In this document: one piece after another, positions 1-9,078 of the stretch
Numbering within the stretch: the first letter of the stretch is position 1
Layout: each line of letters starts with the position of its first letter
Assembly (NCBI GenBank): GCA_947501005.1
Contig: CANMTU010000001.1
Location: 582,501-646,500, forward strand
DNA length: 64,000 nucleotides
Direction of reading: 5' to 3'
Origin: an uncultured Erythrobacter sp.
Lineage (GTDB): Bacteria > Pseudomonadota > Alphaproteobacteria > Sphingomonadales > Sphingomonadaceae
Program-made: the position numbers and the translations under genes
Notes under the pieces: generated by a model
Database searches by the model: none
What the model was told of the DNA's origin: nothing
What the model saw: only the letters and a program-made list of their open reading frames with translations

Positions 1-249
1 CGGCGCGCAGCCCGCGGCACGCGCCCAACAGAACGCCGCCGCAGCATGTGGGTGCGACGGCGTTCGTGGTTCACTGGCTGTTCGGTCCCGTCGAGGCAGA
101 ATTATGCATCGCGGCGCACCGGATTGCCCATCTCGAGATTCGATCGCGGTTCAGACTTTCAAACCCCATCCTCGCCCAAGCCCGGCGCCGAGCGGCCTCC
201 CGCCAAATCCAGCAGATCTTGGGTCCGCCTCACCGGCTTCTCTCGGCGG
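1..249. other. no supported gene
   Basis: I translated this stretch in all frames and found no recognisable protein. It lies downstream of the leftmost minus-strand gene, and its short open frames are arginine-rich with no family resemblance. It may be the far end of an intergenic region continuing outside the window. Confidence 0.4.
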
Positions 250-1320
250 TCAATAGCCGCCGAGGGTCGCATAACGATCCTTGAGGAACGACGTGCTGCC
301 GAAGCTCGCCTCGAGCACGCGGGCGCGCTTGAGGTAGAAGCCGACATCGTATTCGTCGGTCATGCCGATGCCGCCATGCAGCTGGATGCCCTCGTTGCTG
401 ATTAGCTTCAGAACCCGGTTGGCTTCGGCCTTGGCCATGGTGGCGGCCTGGGCGGGGCGGAACCCGGCGTCGAGCGCTTGCAGCCCACCTTCGACCGCGC
501 TGCGCATCAGCGCGAGATCCGCGAACAGGTCGGCCATGCGGTGCTGCAAGGCCTGGAACGTCGCCAGCACCTGATTGAACTGCACGCGCTGCTTGAGGTA
601 ATCGAGCGTCGTGTCGAACACATGCTGCGCCATGCCGAGCATTTCGCAGGCAGTCAGAACGCGCGCACGGTCCAGCACCTTGTCCAGCAGATCGTCGCCG
701 CCCTCACCCAAGCGGTCGGCTGCTGCCCCGTCGAACGCGATATCGGCATGACTGCGCTGATCGGTCAGCTTGCGGTCGGTGAGCGTGACGCCGTCGCCCT
801 TTTCGACCAGATAGAGGCCGTCCTTCGCGGCAACCACGAACAGGTTCGCGCCGTGCGCCTCGTGAACGAAGCGCTTGGTGCCGGTCAGCTTGCCGTCCGC
901 CACGCTTGCCCCGATCTGCGCCGGATCATGGCGCGCAGCCTCGTCAACCGCGAGCGTGCCCACGATCTCGCCACTGGCGAGCCGGGGCAGCCATTTCGCC
1001 TTCTGCTCCTCGCTGCCGCCGAGGATGATCGCGGAGGCCGCGATGGTGCTGGCGACCAGCGGGCTCGCGGTCAGCGTCTTGCCCAGTTCCTCGATCACCA
1101 GCCCGGCGGAAAGCCAGCCGAAGTCCGAGCCGCCATGGTCTTCGGGAATGATGATCCCGGTCCAGCCCATTTCGGCCATCGTGGCATAGACGCCTTCGTC
1201 ATACGCCTTGGGATCGCCCGAGGCGCGCACCTTGCGCCATTCGGTGACCGGGTTTTCATTGGTCGTCCACTCGCGCGCCATGTCGCGCAGCATGTCCTGC
1301 TCTTCGTTGAGAACCGCCAT
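250..1320 (-). CDS. acyl-CoA dehydrogenase family protein
   Basis: This 356-residue protein belongs to the FAD-dependent acyl-CoA dehydrogenase family, which oxidises acyl-CoA at the alpha-beta position. It has the helical N-terminal domain, a middle beta domain (residues 120-200) and a C-terminal helical domain ending in the typical HGGIGMTDEYDVGFYLKRA stretch. It is somewhat shorter than the usual 380 residues and divergent in the middle domain, like the second subunit of paired ACAD systems for sterol or branched acyl chains. It lies 18 bp downstream of another ACAD gene on the same strand, so the two probably form an operon and may form a heteromer. The substrate cannot be told from sequence. 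Confidence 0.88.
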   Translation of the reverse strand: MAVLNEEQDMLRDMAREWTTNENPVTEWRKVRASGDPKAYDEGVYATMAEMGWTGIIIPEDHGGSDFGWLSAGLVIEELGKTLTASPLVASTIAASAIILGGSEEQKAKWLPRLASGEIVGTLAVDEAARHDPAQIGASVADGKLTGTKRFVHEAHGANLFVVAAKDGLYLVEKGDGVTLTDRKLTDQRSHADIAFDGAAADRLGEGGDDLLDKVLDRARVLTACEMLGMAQHVFDTTLDYLKQRVQFNQVLATFQALQHRMADLFADLALMRSAVEGGLQALDAGFRPAQAATMAKAEANRVLKLISNEGIQLHGGIGMTDEYDVGFYLKRARVLEASFGSTSFLKDRYATLGGY

Positions 1321-1338
1321 TGTCTGAGCCCCTCCGGC

Positions 1339-2550
1339 TTACTGGTGATCGAGCATGCCAAGCACGCGCTTGGCGATGATGTTGTTCTGGACCTCGGTCG
1401 ATCCGCCATAGATCGTGGTGGCCTTGCCGAAGAGCCATGCGCGCACGCCGGCAAGCTCGCTCTCGCTGAAGCCTTCGCCTTCCCAGCCAAGCCCCTGCAG
1501 GCCCATGATCTCGATCGTGAGTTCGGCGCGTTCCTGGCCGAGCTTCGTGCCGACCTTCTTCAGCACCGAACTGATTTCGGAAACGCCGCCCTGCGCCTTG
1601 CTTTCCTCGCCGGCGCGGCGGGCGGTCAACAGGAAGGCGTTCCAGCGGATCTCGAAATCGGCGATCCGGTCGCGCAGCACCGGGTCGGCCAGCCGTCCGT
1701 CGGCATCGGTCTCACCGTATTTGCGGGCGATATCGGCCAGGCTCGAACCCATCATCCGGGCCATGCTGCCGCCGCCCGAAAGATTGGTGCGCTCGTGCTG
1801 AAGCAGGCGCTTGCCGATGGTCCAGCCCTGGCCTTCCTCGCCGACGAGGTTTTCCTTGGGCACCTTCACATCGTCGAAGAAGGTTTCGCAGAACGGGCTC
1901 ATCCCGCTGATCATCTGGATCGGGCGGACCTCGACGCCGGGGGCGTCCATGTCGATCAGCATGAAGCTGATGCCCTTGTGCTTGTCGCTCTTGTCGGTGC
2001 GCACGATGGCGAAGCACTTGTCGGCCCACTGGCCGCCGCTGGTCCAGGTCTTCTGCCCGTTGACGACGTAGTGATCGCCCCGGTCCTCGGCGAAGGTCTG
2101 GAGGTTGGCGAGGTCGGACCCCGCGCCCGGCTCGCTATAGCCCTGGCACCAGCGGATTTCGCCCCGGCAGATCGGCGGGATGTGTTCCTTCTTCTGTTTC
2201 TCGCTGCCATATTCGAGCAGGGTCGGGCCGAACATCATCACGCCCATTCCGCCGATCGGGTTGTAGGCCCCGGCCTTGGCCATCTCCTCGTTGAGGATCG
2301 CGGCTTCCTTGCGGGTCAGCCCGCCGCCGCCATATTCCTTGGGCCAGGTCGGCGTACCCCAGCCTTTGTCGCCCATCGCCTCGCGCCAGCGGCGCTGCGG
2401 CTCCGTCTCGTCGCCCGGCCCCTCGACCGAGGCCATCGCATTGCCCTTGCCCTTCAGTTCCTCGGGGAAATGCTGATCGAGAAACTGCCGCACCTCCTCG
2501 CGAAACGCGTCCTCTTCGCTGTGCATGTCAACTTCGGGCTGCGTGGCCAT
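1339..2550 (-). CDS. acyl-CoA dehydrogenase family protein
   Basis: This is a 403-residue acyl-CoA dehydrogenase. The family signature GYSEPGAGSDLANLQT begins near residue 137, an FAD/substrate loop reads GQKTWTSG, and the C-terminus has the flavin-binding TTIYGGSTEVQNNIIAKRVLG motif region. It is the first gene of a two-ACAD operon with the shorter paralogue just downstream. It is longer than short-chain ACADs and resembles the large-subunit type used for long, branched or sterol side-chain CoA esters. That specificity is inferred. The start ATG follows a purine-rich stretch (GGAGAGAA) in the leader. Confidence 0.9.
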   Translation of the reverse strand: MATQPEVDMHSEEDAFREEVRQFLDQHFPEELKGKGNAMASVEGPGDETEPQRRWREAMGDKGWGTPTWPKEYGGGGLTRKEAAILNEEMAKAGAYNPIGGMGVMMFGPTLLEYGSEKQKKEHIPPICRGEIRWCQGYSEPGAGSDLANLQTFAEDRGDHYVVNGQKTWTSGGQWADKCFAIVRTDKSDKHKGISFMLIDMDAPGVEVRPIQMISGMSPFCETFFDDVKVPKENLVGEEGQGWTIGKRLLQHERTNLSGGGSMARMMGSSLADIARKYGETDADGRLADPVLRDRIADFEIRWNAFLLTARRAGEESKAQGGVSEISSVLKKVGTKLGQERAELTIEIMGLQGLGWEGEGFSESELAGVRAWLFGKATTIYGGSTEVQNNIIAKRVLGMLDHQ

Positions 2551-2671
2551 CCGGTTCTCTCCTTCGGGGGCGGCGGTTCGATCCGCCTAGTCCATACCTC
2601 ATATTCAGACGAAGGGCGGGGCAAGTCAAGCGAGTCTGCATCGCGGACACCACTGCCGGCTCGCCTGCATG

Positions 2672-3403
2672 TCAATTCAAAGCGGCAATTTCGGACAGGA
2701 TGCGATCGGTCCATTCGGGGCGGCAGATCAGGAGATCCGGCATGTAGACGTCCGCCTGATTGTAGCGGAGCGGGCTGCCGTCGATCCGGCTCGCATGCAG
2801 GCCATGGGCAAGGGCGACGGTCACCGGGGCCGCACTGTCCCATTCGTATTGGCCGCCGGTGTGGAGGTAGATTTCCGCCTCGCCCCGCACCACGGCCATC
2901 GCCTTCGCCCCGGCCGAACCCATCGCGATCAAATCCGCCCCGATCCTCTCGGCAACGCTGAGCGCCTCGGGCGCCGGGCGGGTCCGGCTGACCACCATGC
3001 GCGGCGGGTCCGCCGTATCGCGCAGGGGCCGGGGATCGTCGCTCCGCAGGATTTCGCCCAGACCGGGCAGGGCCACCGCGCCGGTTTCCGGCCGGCCGTT
3101 CATGCACAGGGCAACGTGGACGGCCCAGTCGGTGCGCCCCTCGCCATATTCGCGCGTGCCGTCGACCGGATCGACGATCCACACCCGCTCCTTGTCCAGC
3201 CGTTCGCGTGTGTCCTTGCTTTCCTCGCTCAGCAGGCCGTCCCCGGGCCGGCGGGCGCGCAGGGCGTGGACGAGGAACTGGTTGGCCGTTTCGTCGCCTG
3301 CCTTGCCCAGCGCCTTGCCTTCGAACAGTCCGCTGTCCCGGATTTCGAGGAGGATGCGCCCGGCTGTCTGCGCGAGGTGGGCGGCCAGTTCGGCGTCGGT
3401 CAT
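2672..3403 (-). CDS. cysQ: CysQ-like 3'(2'),5'-bisphosphate nucleotidase / inositol monophosphatase family
   Basis: The protein has 243 residues and belongs to the Li+-sensitive, Mg2+-dependent phosphatase family. The metal-binding motif reads WIVDPVDGTREY (usual form DPLDGT), preceded by the acidic LLSEES loop. The C-terminal motif is GGQYEWDSAAP (usual form WD.AA). CysQ members hydrolyse PAP made during sulfate assimilation; inositol monophosphatases share the fold, so the substrate is likely but not proven. The open frame continues upstream for many codons without a stop. I chose the ATG at 3403 because homology begins there and the upstream part would overlap the divergent flavin reductase gene. 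Confidence 0.8.
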   Translation of the reverse strand: MTDAELAAHLAQTAGRILLEIRDSGLFEGKALGKAGDETANQFLVHALRARRPGDGLLSEESKDTRERLDKERVWIVDPVDGTREYGEGRTDWAVHVALCMNGRPETGAVALPGLGEILRSDDPRPLRDTADPPRMVVSRTRPAPEALSVAERIGADLIAMGSAGAKAMAVVRGEAEIYLHTGGQYEWDSAAPVTVALAHGLHASRIDGSPLRYNQADVYMPDLLICRPEWTDRILSEIAALN

Positions 3404-3565
3404 CAAAATCCTGTTCGCTTTTGCTTTGCCGCGCACGCATGACAGAGCGCTCCCGTCTTGCGAAGCCCGTATATTGGCCATGACATCGTGCGGTATGCCT
3501 GCCACGAACAAACCGCGTTTTCGGTCGGTTGCCCTTCTCTTCGGCACAGGGTAGCGAAGCGCGCG

Positions 3566-4156
3566 ATGTTCGACGCCAAAGCCTTCCGCAGCGCCCTGGG
3601 CTCCTTTGTCACCGGGGTCACGATCGTAACCGTGCGCGGGCGGGACGGCCGGCCCGCCGGGTTGACGGCGAACAGCTTCAATTCGGTCAGCCTCGATCCA
3701 CCGATGGTGCTGTTCAGCCTGGCGCTTAAATCCGCCTCGCTGCCGGTGTTCCGCAAGGCGGAAAGCTGGGCGGTGCATGTGCTTGGAGCGGATCAGCAGG
3801 CAATGTCGGACCGGTTCGCCGCCTCGGATGTGGACCGGTTCGCCGGGCTGGAGCCGGTGGACGGGCCGGAAGGCGCCCCGCTCATCGAAGGCTGCGCCGC
3901 GCGTTTCGGCTGCCGGGCGAAATTCGAATATGAGGGCGGGGATCACGCGATCTTCCTCGGCGAAGTGGTCGATTTCCACCGCCGCGAGGTCGAACCGCTG
4001 ATCTACCACGGCGGGCGTTACGGCCGCGTCATGCGCGCCGTCGAAAGCAGCGATCTGGAGCGGCAGGGGCTGGCGGAGCGGGGTAGCAATGGCCTGACCC
4101 TGACCGCGCGCGGCGCCGACCTGCTCGAGGCGCTCCAGGCCGTCGCACCGATATAA
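3566..4156 (+). CDS. flavin reductase-like, FMN-binding protein
   Basis: This 196-residue protein has the flavin reductase-like split beta-barrel fold. The N-terminal FRSALGSFVTGVTIVT and the following GLTANSFNSVSLDPPMVLFS are diagnostic for the family of two-component monooxygenase reductases (HpaC, ActVB type), which supply reduced FMN or FAD. A C-terminal extension of about 35 residues (VESSDLERQGLAERG and onward) goes beyond the core domain. The start at 3566 is where homology begins; 36 upstream codons are open but unlike the family. Nitronate monooxygenase follows after 18 bp, so the two are probably co-transcribed, but a functional link is not shown. Confidence 0.85.
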   Translation: MFDAKAFRSALGSFVTGVTIVTVRGRDGRPAGLTANSFNSVSLDPPMVLFSLALKSASLPVFRKAESWAVHVLGADQQAMSDRFAASDVDRFAGLEPVDGPEGAPLIEGCAARFGCRAKFEYEGGDHAIFLGEVVDFHRREVEPLIYHGGRYGRVMRAVESSDLERQGLAERGSNGLTLTARGADLLEALQAVAPI

Positions 4157-4174
4157 CCAGAGAGGCACATCGTC

Positions 4175-5161
4175 ATGAAAACGCGTATCACCGAACTGTT
4201 CGGCATCGAACATCCGATCATCCAGGGCGGCATGCATTATGTTGGGTTCGCGGAAATGGCGGCGGCAGTTTCCAATGCGGGAGGGCTGGGCATCATCACC
4301 GGCCTCACGCAGGGCACGCCGGAAAAGCTCGCCAACGAGATCGCCCGCTGCAAGGACATGACGGACAAGCCCTTCGGCGTGAACCTGACCTTCCTGCCGT
4401 CGCTCAACGCGCCGGACTATCCCGGCCTCGTGCGGGTCATCATTGAGGGCGGGGTGAAGATCGTGGAAACGGCGGGCAACAATCCCGCGCAGGTGATGCC
4501 GCATTTCAAGGATGCCGGGGTCAAGGTGATCCACAAATGCACCAGCGTGCGCCACAGCCTGAAAGCGCAGGCGATCGGCTGCGACGCGGTGAGCGTCGAC
4601 GGCTTCGAATGTGGTGGGCATCCGGGCGAGGACGATATTCCCAACATGATCCTGCTGCCCCGCGCGGCGGACGAGCTGGACATTCCCTTCGTCGCCAGCG
4701 GCGGCATGGCCGATGCGCGCAGCCTCGTCGCCGCTCTGGCCATGGGGGCGGACGGCATGAACATGGGCACCCGCTTCATCGCCACCAGGGAAGCGCCGGT
4801 GCACGATAACGTGAAGAAGGCGATCGTGGCGGCCAGCGAGCTCGACACGCGGCTGGTGATGCGGCCCTTGCGCAACACCGAACGCGTGTTGACCAACGAT
4901 GCGGTCGAACGCCTGCTGGAGAAGGAGCGGGAACTTGGCGACGCCCTCACATTCGAGGACATCGCCGAGGAAGTCGCGGGGGTTTATCCGCGCATCATGA
5001 GCGAGGGCGACATGGATGCCGGTGCGTGGTCGTGCGGCATGGTCGCCGGGCTGATCAACGACATACCGACCTGCAAGGAATTGATCGACGGGATCATGCA
5101 GGAAGCCGAAGCGCTTATCCGCCAGCGCCTCGGCGGCTTCCTCGACGTCAGGGCGGCGTGA
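4175..5161 (+). CDS. nitronate monooxygenase (2-nitropropane dioxygenase family)
   Basis: This 328-residue FMN-dependent TIM-barrel enzyme belongs to the nitronate monooxygenase family, which oxidises alkyl nitronates to carbonyl compounds and nitrite. It opens with ITELFGIEHPIIQGGM. The presumed catalytic histidine is H149 in GFECGGHPG. The phosphate-binding region is ASGGMADARSLVAALAMGADG, followed by GTRF. A Shine-Dalgarno-like AGAGAGG precedes the ATG. The family includes enzymes of unknown substrate, so nitronate specificity is a family-level inference. It sits between a flavin reductase gene and an aldo/keto reductase gene on the same strand. Confidence 0.88.
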   Translation: MKTRITELFGIEHPIIQGGMHYVGFAEMAAAVSNAGGLGIITGLTQGTPEKLANEIARCKDMTDKPFGVNLTFLPSLNAPDYPGLVRVIIEGGVKIVETAGNNPAQVMPHFKDAGVKVIHKCTSVRHSLKAQAIGCDAVSVDGFECGGHPGEDDIPNMILLPRAADELDIPFVASGGMADARSLVAALAMGADGMNMGTRFIATREAPVHDNVKKAIVAASELDTRLVMRPLRNTERVLTNDAVERLLEKERELGDALTFEDIAEEVAGVYPRIMSEGDMDAGAWSCGMVAGLINDIPTCKELIDGIMQEAEALIRQRLGGFLDVRAA

Positions 5162-5180
5162 CGCCACAGGAGAAGTAGCC

Positions 5181-6200
5181 ATCGAATACGTCAATCTCGG
5201 CCCCAGCGGCCTCAAGGTTTCGCGGCTGTGCCTCGGCTGCATGAGCTATGGCGACACGTCGCGCGGCTGGCATGGCGACTGGGTGCTGGACGAGGACCAG
5301 AGCCGCCCCTTCATCCGCGAGGCGGTGGAGGCGGGGATCAACTTCTTCGATACCGCCAACATGTATTCGCGGGGGGCGTCGGAAGAAGTGGTGGGCAAGC
5401 TGCTGCCCGAATTCGCCCATCGTGATGAGATCGTGCTGGCGACCAAGGCGTTCCTGCCATGGCGGAACGCGCCCAATGCCGGCGGCCTCTCGCGCAAGAG
5501 CCTGATGCAGGCGATCGACGACAGTCTGGGCCGGCTCAAGATGGACTATGTCGATCTCTACCAGATCCACCGCTGGGACGAGACGACGCCGATCGCGGAA
5601 ACGATGGAGGCGCTGCACGACATCGTGAAGGCGGGCAAGGCGCGCTATCTCGGCGCGTCGAGCATGGCGGCATGGCAATTCGCCAAGGCGCAGGAAGTCG
5701 CGCGGGCGAACGGGTGGACGCCGTTCATTTCGATGCAGAATCAGGTCAATCTGCTCTACCGCGAGGAAGAGCGCGAGATGATCCCGCTGTGCCGCGATGC
5801 CGGCGTCGGCATCATTCCGTGGAGCCCGCTGGCGCGCGGAAAACTGGCGCGCGCGTGGGACGAAAGCACGGTCCGCAGCGAGACCGACGGGTTCGGCAAG
5901 ACGCTCTACACCCAGAACGTCGACGCGGATCGCGAGATCGTGAAGGTGGTCGGCGAGATCGCCGAGGCGCGTGGGGTCCAGCGGGCGACGGTGGCGCTGG
6001 CATGGCATTTCGCGACGCCCGGCATCACCGCGCCGATCATCGGCGCGACCAAGGACGGGCATGTCGCGGCGGCGGTCGCGGCGATGAACCTCGCCTTGAC
6101 GAAGGAGGAGGTCGACCGGCTGGAGGCGCCCTATCGGCCCAAGCACCCGGTCGGCGTGCAATCCACCGCGCCGACCGGGCAATCCCTCACGCTCAAGTGA
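5181..6200 (+). CDS. aldo/keto reductase, apparent non-canonical ATC start
   Basis: This NADPH-dependent aldo/keto reductase reads as about 339 residues. The catalytic tetrad is visible: D and Y in FFDTANMYSRGASEE, K in VLATKAF, and H in YQIHRWD. The C-terminal cofactor site is also present (TAPIIGATKDGH). Homology (xEYVNLGPSGLKVSRLCLG) begins 20 codons before the first usable ATG at 5241, and a start at 5241 would delete the first barrel strand. The codon at that position is ATC, with AGGAGA seven bases upstream. Either initiation is at ATC, or the ATG has been lost, or the base is wrong. The gene follows nitronate monooxygenase by about 20 bp. Confidence 0.8.
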   Translation: MEYVNLGPSGLKVSRLCLGCMSYGDTSRGWHGDWVLDEDQSRPFIREAVEAGINFFDTANMYSRGASEEVVGKLLPEFAHRDEIVLATKAFLPWRNAPNAGGLSRKSLMQAIDDSLGRLKMDYVDLYQIHRWDETTPIAETMEALHDIVKAGKARYLGASSMAAWQFAKAQEVARANGWTPFISMQNQVNLLYREEEREMIPLCRDAGVGIIPWSPLARGKLARAWDESTVRSETDGFGKTLYTQNVDADREIVKVVGEIAEARGVQRATVALAWHFATPGITAPIIGATKDGHVAAAVAAMNLALTKEEVDRLEAPYRPKHPVGVQSTAPTGQSLTLK

Positions 6201-6215
6201 GCGGCGGCGTCTCGC

Positions 6216-8966
6216 CTAGAAGGTGAGCGAGGCGCTGACGCTGAATTCGCGGCCGACATCGTAGGTGTTGATCTCGATCCGCTTGGTCCCATTGGTCTGG
6301 AATTCCTCGTTCCCCCGGCCGGTGAGGTTGCGCGCCTCCAGCTTGAGTTCGAGGGTTTTCCCCAGCACCTCGAACCCCTGCCGCGCCACGATGTCGAGCG
6401 TGAGGCCGGGGTCCTGGATAATGTCGGGCAGGGGGCCGGCCCCGCGGGCCGTGACCCGCTCGCTCGCATAATTGACGAGGACGGTGAGCTGGCTCAGCCG
6501 GTCGAGATCCTCGATGCCGAGCTGGACGTTGGCGAGATGATCGCTCTGCCCGGTCAGCGGGGCGCCGTCGAAGAACAGGTCCGATGCCGGCTGCGTCGGT
6601 GCGCCGACGATCGGGGCGAAATCGCCTTCGCCGACCTTAACGCTCGACTGGGTGTAGGTGTAGTTGGCGATCGCCACTAGGCGCTTGCTCTCGAACCAGT
6701 CGCCCAGATCGACGAGGTCGTGGTTGTACTGGAACTCGACCTCGCCGCCATACAGTTCGGCCTTGGGCGCGTTGGCGAAGCTGCTGATCTGCTCGTTGTC
6801 CGAGAAGCTGGAGAAGACCTCGATCGGCCGGTCGATCTCCTTGTAGAAGCCCGCCACGCTCGCCCGGCTGTCGCTGCCGAAATAATATTCGAGCCGGGCT
6901 TCGGCGTTGAGCAGTTCGCTGTCGACCAGGAAGGGATTGCCGTTGAACTGGCGGTTGGTTTCCGGATCGAAATAGGTCTGGAAGATCAATTCCCGGAATT
7001 GCGGGCGGGCAATCGTCTTCGATGCCGCCAGCCGGGCCTGCAGGTTCGAACTGAACTCGTAGGTCAGCGTGGCGGCGGGCAGGAAATAGTCGTTGTCCAG
7101 AAAGGTCGCATTGGTCGACCGGATCGGATCGGCAAACACCTCGACCGGGGTGACCGACTGATCGGCCGTCTCGTACCGCACGCCGAGGTCCAGCGTCAGT
7201 TCGGGTACCGGCACCACGATCGCCTTGGCATATCCGCCATGCACGCGCAGATCGGCCTGGAAGGCGGGATCGGACTGGGTCGTCTCGAAGATGGTGTAGG
7301 AGAACGGGCCGATCCCCGCCGCCGCCTGCGCGTCGCGATCGAAGCCCAATGCGATCAGACTGTCGCCCAGCAGGGCGTCGGGCCGGAACGCGCCGAACAC
7401 GTCGGGAAAGCCGGTCGACGCGCGGATGTCGAACTCGCGCCGCGTGGAAAAGCGGCTGGTGTCGGTATAGGCATAGCCGATCGTGCCGGTCAGCCAGTCG
7501 GTCAACGGATAGCTGACGTCGATACCGCCGTAATAGAGATCTTCCTTGAGGTTCGAGAACGCCACCGTCGCCCCGCCGCGCTGCGGATCGAGGGTGTTGA
7601 GGTAAAGATCTCCCAGCGGATCGTTGCCGTTGTTCGTACGGGTATAGGTGAAGTTCCATTCGAACGGCGCGTCGCGCCTGGTCTGCGCGTAACCGGCGCG
7701 CAGGTCCACCGCCAGATCGCCGAAGCGAAGCTCGCCCACGCCCTGCGTGTTGAACAGCTGCCGTTCGAACCACGAGGTGTTCTGGATAAGGTTGCTGTCG
7801 TTATCCTGGAAATCCTCGCCCTCAGAGAGGGCGGCGCGTTTCAGCGTATCGTGGATATAGACATTGGTGAAGCGCAGCGTGTGCTCGCCAACCTCCAGGC
7901 CGAAGCCGAGCAGGCCGTTCACCAGCACCCGGTTATCAGTCACGAAATCGCGGTAGTCGGTGTCGAGATCGAGATCGCCGTTCACCGCGGTCTGCGCGAC
8001 GATGGAGCGGTTGCGCCACTTGTTGCTGATCGATCCGGTGGCGATCACGCCGAACTGCCCGTCATCGAACACGTCGACCGCGGTACCCGCCGTCACCCCG
8101 GCCGAGAAATTGTAGGGCAGGTCGCCGATGCGCTGCACGAGGACGAGGTTGGGATCGCCCAGTTCAGTGAGGATGCCCTGCGTATCGACATCGGGATCCC
8201 CGATCCGCGCACCGCTGTCGAAGAAGTTCTGCAGGGCGGGGCGCGAGCTCACGTCGCGGCGGGCGTCGGCATAGCCGGTCCAGTCGTAGTCGCCGCCGTA
8301 ATAGCTGTAGCCCTGGCCCAGCGTCGTCTCGGTATCGCCGCTGATCGAACCGCTGAGGGTGACGAAGCTCTCGGTCGGAATGGCGCGGGTGGTCAGGTTG
8401 ATGACGCCGCCGCCGAACTCGCCGGGGAAGTTCGCGCTATAGGTCTTCTGGACGAGGCTGGAGGCGACCACGCTGGTCGGGAAGATGTCGAGCGGGACAA
8501 CCCGGCTGAGCGGCTGGGGCGAGGGCAGGGGGAGGCCGTTGAGCAAGGCGAGCGAATACCGGTCGCCCAGGCCGCGCACATAGACGAGTCCGTTGCCGCC
8601 GGTCGAAAGGCCGGTAACCCGGGTCAGCGCGCCGGCGATGTCACCTTCGCCGGTGCGTGCGATGCTCTCGGTGTCGAGCACGGTCAGCACTTGGCTGGAC
8701 GAGCGCACGGGATCGCGCTGGCGCCGCCCTGTCACGATGATCGCGCCGCCCGGGATCGAGATATCGGTTTCCTCGACGGCTTCGTCCGGGGGGACGATAT
8801 TGCCGGGCACGGCATCGTTGAGGTCCTGCGCCTCGGCCTCGTCCGGCACCTCCTCCTCGGTCGGAGGCGGGCCTTCCGCGCCGGTGGATTGCGCGGCGAG
8901 GATGGACGGGTAGGTCAGCGCGGTGGAAAACAGAAGCAGCGCGGACAATCGCTGGCCGGTGGACAT
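6216..8966 (-). CDS. TonB-dependent outer-membrane receptor
   Basis: This is a 916-residue TonB-dependent receptor. It has a signal peptide (residues 1-25, cut near LAAQS), an acidic spacer, a TonB-box-like GAIIVTGRRQR, the plug domain (VLTVLDTESIARTGEGDIAG; GGNGLVYVRGLGDRY) and a long beta-barrel ending in the aromatic VSASLTF terminus. I chose the ATG at 8966 because the signal peptide begins there and a GGGGG ribosome-binding stretch precedes it; 54 further codons are open upstream. It is the second gene after a Pho-box-associated lipoprotein. A role in taking up a phosphorus-containing compound is inferred from that context only. Confidence 0.9.
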   Translation of the reverse strand: MSTGQRLSALLLFSTALTYPSILAAQSTGAEGPPPTEEEVPDEAEAQDLNDAVPGNIVPPDEAVEETDISIPGGAIIVTGRRQRDPVRSSSQVLTVLDTESIARTGEGDIAGALTRVTGLSTGGNGLVYVRGLGDRYSLALLNGLPLPSPQPLSRVVPLDIFPTSVVASSLVQKTYSANFPGEFGGGVINLTTRAIPTESFVTLSGSISGDTETTLGQGYSYYGGDYDWTGYADARRDVSSRPALQNFFDSGARIGDPDVDTQGILTELGDPNLVLVQRIGDLPYNFSAGVTAGTAVDVFDDGQFGVIATGSISNKWRNRSIVAQTAVNGDLDLDTDYRDFVTDNRVLVNGLLGFGLEVGEHTLRFTNVYIHDTLKRAALSEGEDFQDNDSNLIQNTSWFERQLFNTQGVGELRFGDLAVDLRAGYAQTRRDAPFEWNFTYTRTNNGNDPLGDLYLNTLDPQRGGATVAFSNLKEDLYYGGIDVSYPLTDWLTGTIGYAYTDTSRFSTRREFDIRASTGFPDVFGAFRPDALLGDSLIALGFDRDAQAAAGIGPFSYTIFETTQSDPAFQADLRVHGGYAKAIVVPVPELTLDLGVRYETADQSVTPVEVFADPIRSTNATFLDNDYFLPAATLTYEFSSNLQARLAASKTIARPQFRELIFQTYFDPETNRQFNGNPFLVDSELLNAEARLEYYFGSDSRASVAGFYKEIDRPIEVFSSFSDNEQISSFANAPKAELYGGEVEFQYNHDLVDLGDWFESKRLVAIANYTYTQSSVKVGEGDFAPIVGAPTQPASDLFFDGAPLTGQSDHLANVQLGIEDLDRLSQLTVLVNYASERVTARGAGPLPDIIQDPGLTLDIVARQGFEVLGKTLELKLEARNLTGRGNEEFQTNGTKRIEINTYDVGREFSVSASLTF

Positions 8967-9030
8967 TGTGTGACCCCCCTGGGTGGTCGTTATCTGATGA
9001 CGAGCGGCGAACGCTCGATGGAATGGCAAG

Positions 9031-9062
9031 ACGGGCCGCGCCCCTTTGCGGACGCGGCCCGT
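9031..9062 (-). other. perfect 10-bp intercistronic hairpin
   Basis: ACGGGCCGCG at 9031-9040 pairs exactly with CGCGGCCCGT at 9053-9062, with a 12-base loop. It lies in the 112-bp gap between the lipoprotein gene and the downstream receptor gene. No T-run follows on the minus strand, so it is more likely an attenuator or mRNA-stability stem than a full terminator. Confidence 0.55.
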
Positions 9063-9078
9063 ATCGGTCAGGCAGGCG

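Noticed and set aside
478-2961. Long open frame antisense to both acyl-CoA dehydrogenases
   Set aside because: High-GC mirror frame; the opposite strand has clear ACAD homology and this translation is repetitive His/Arg/Ala without family features.
3404-5242. N-terminal extension of the CysQ-like frame over the flavin reductase and nitronate monooxygenase genes
   Set aside because: Homology starts at 3403; the upstream part is antisense to two good genes.
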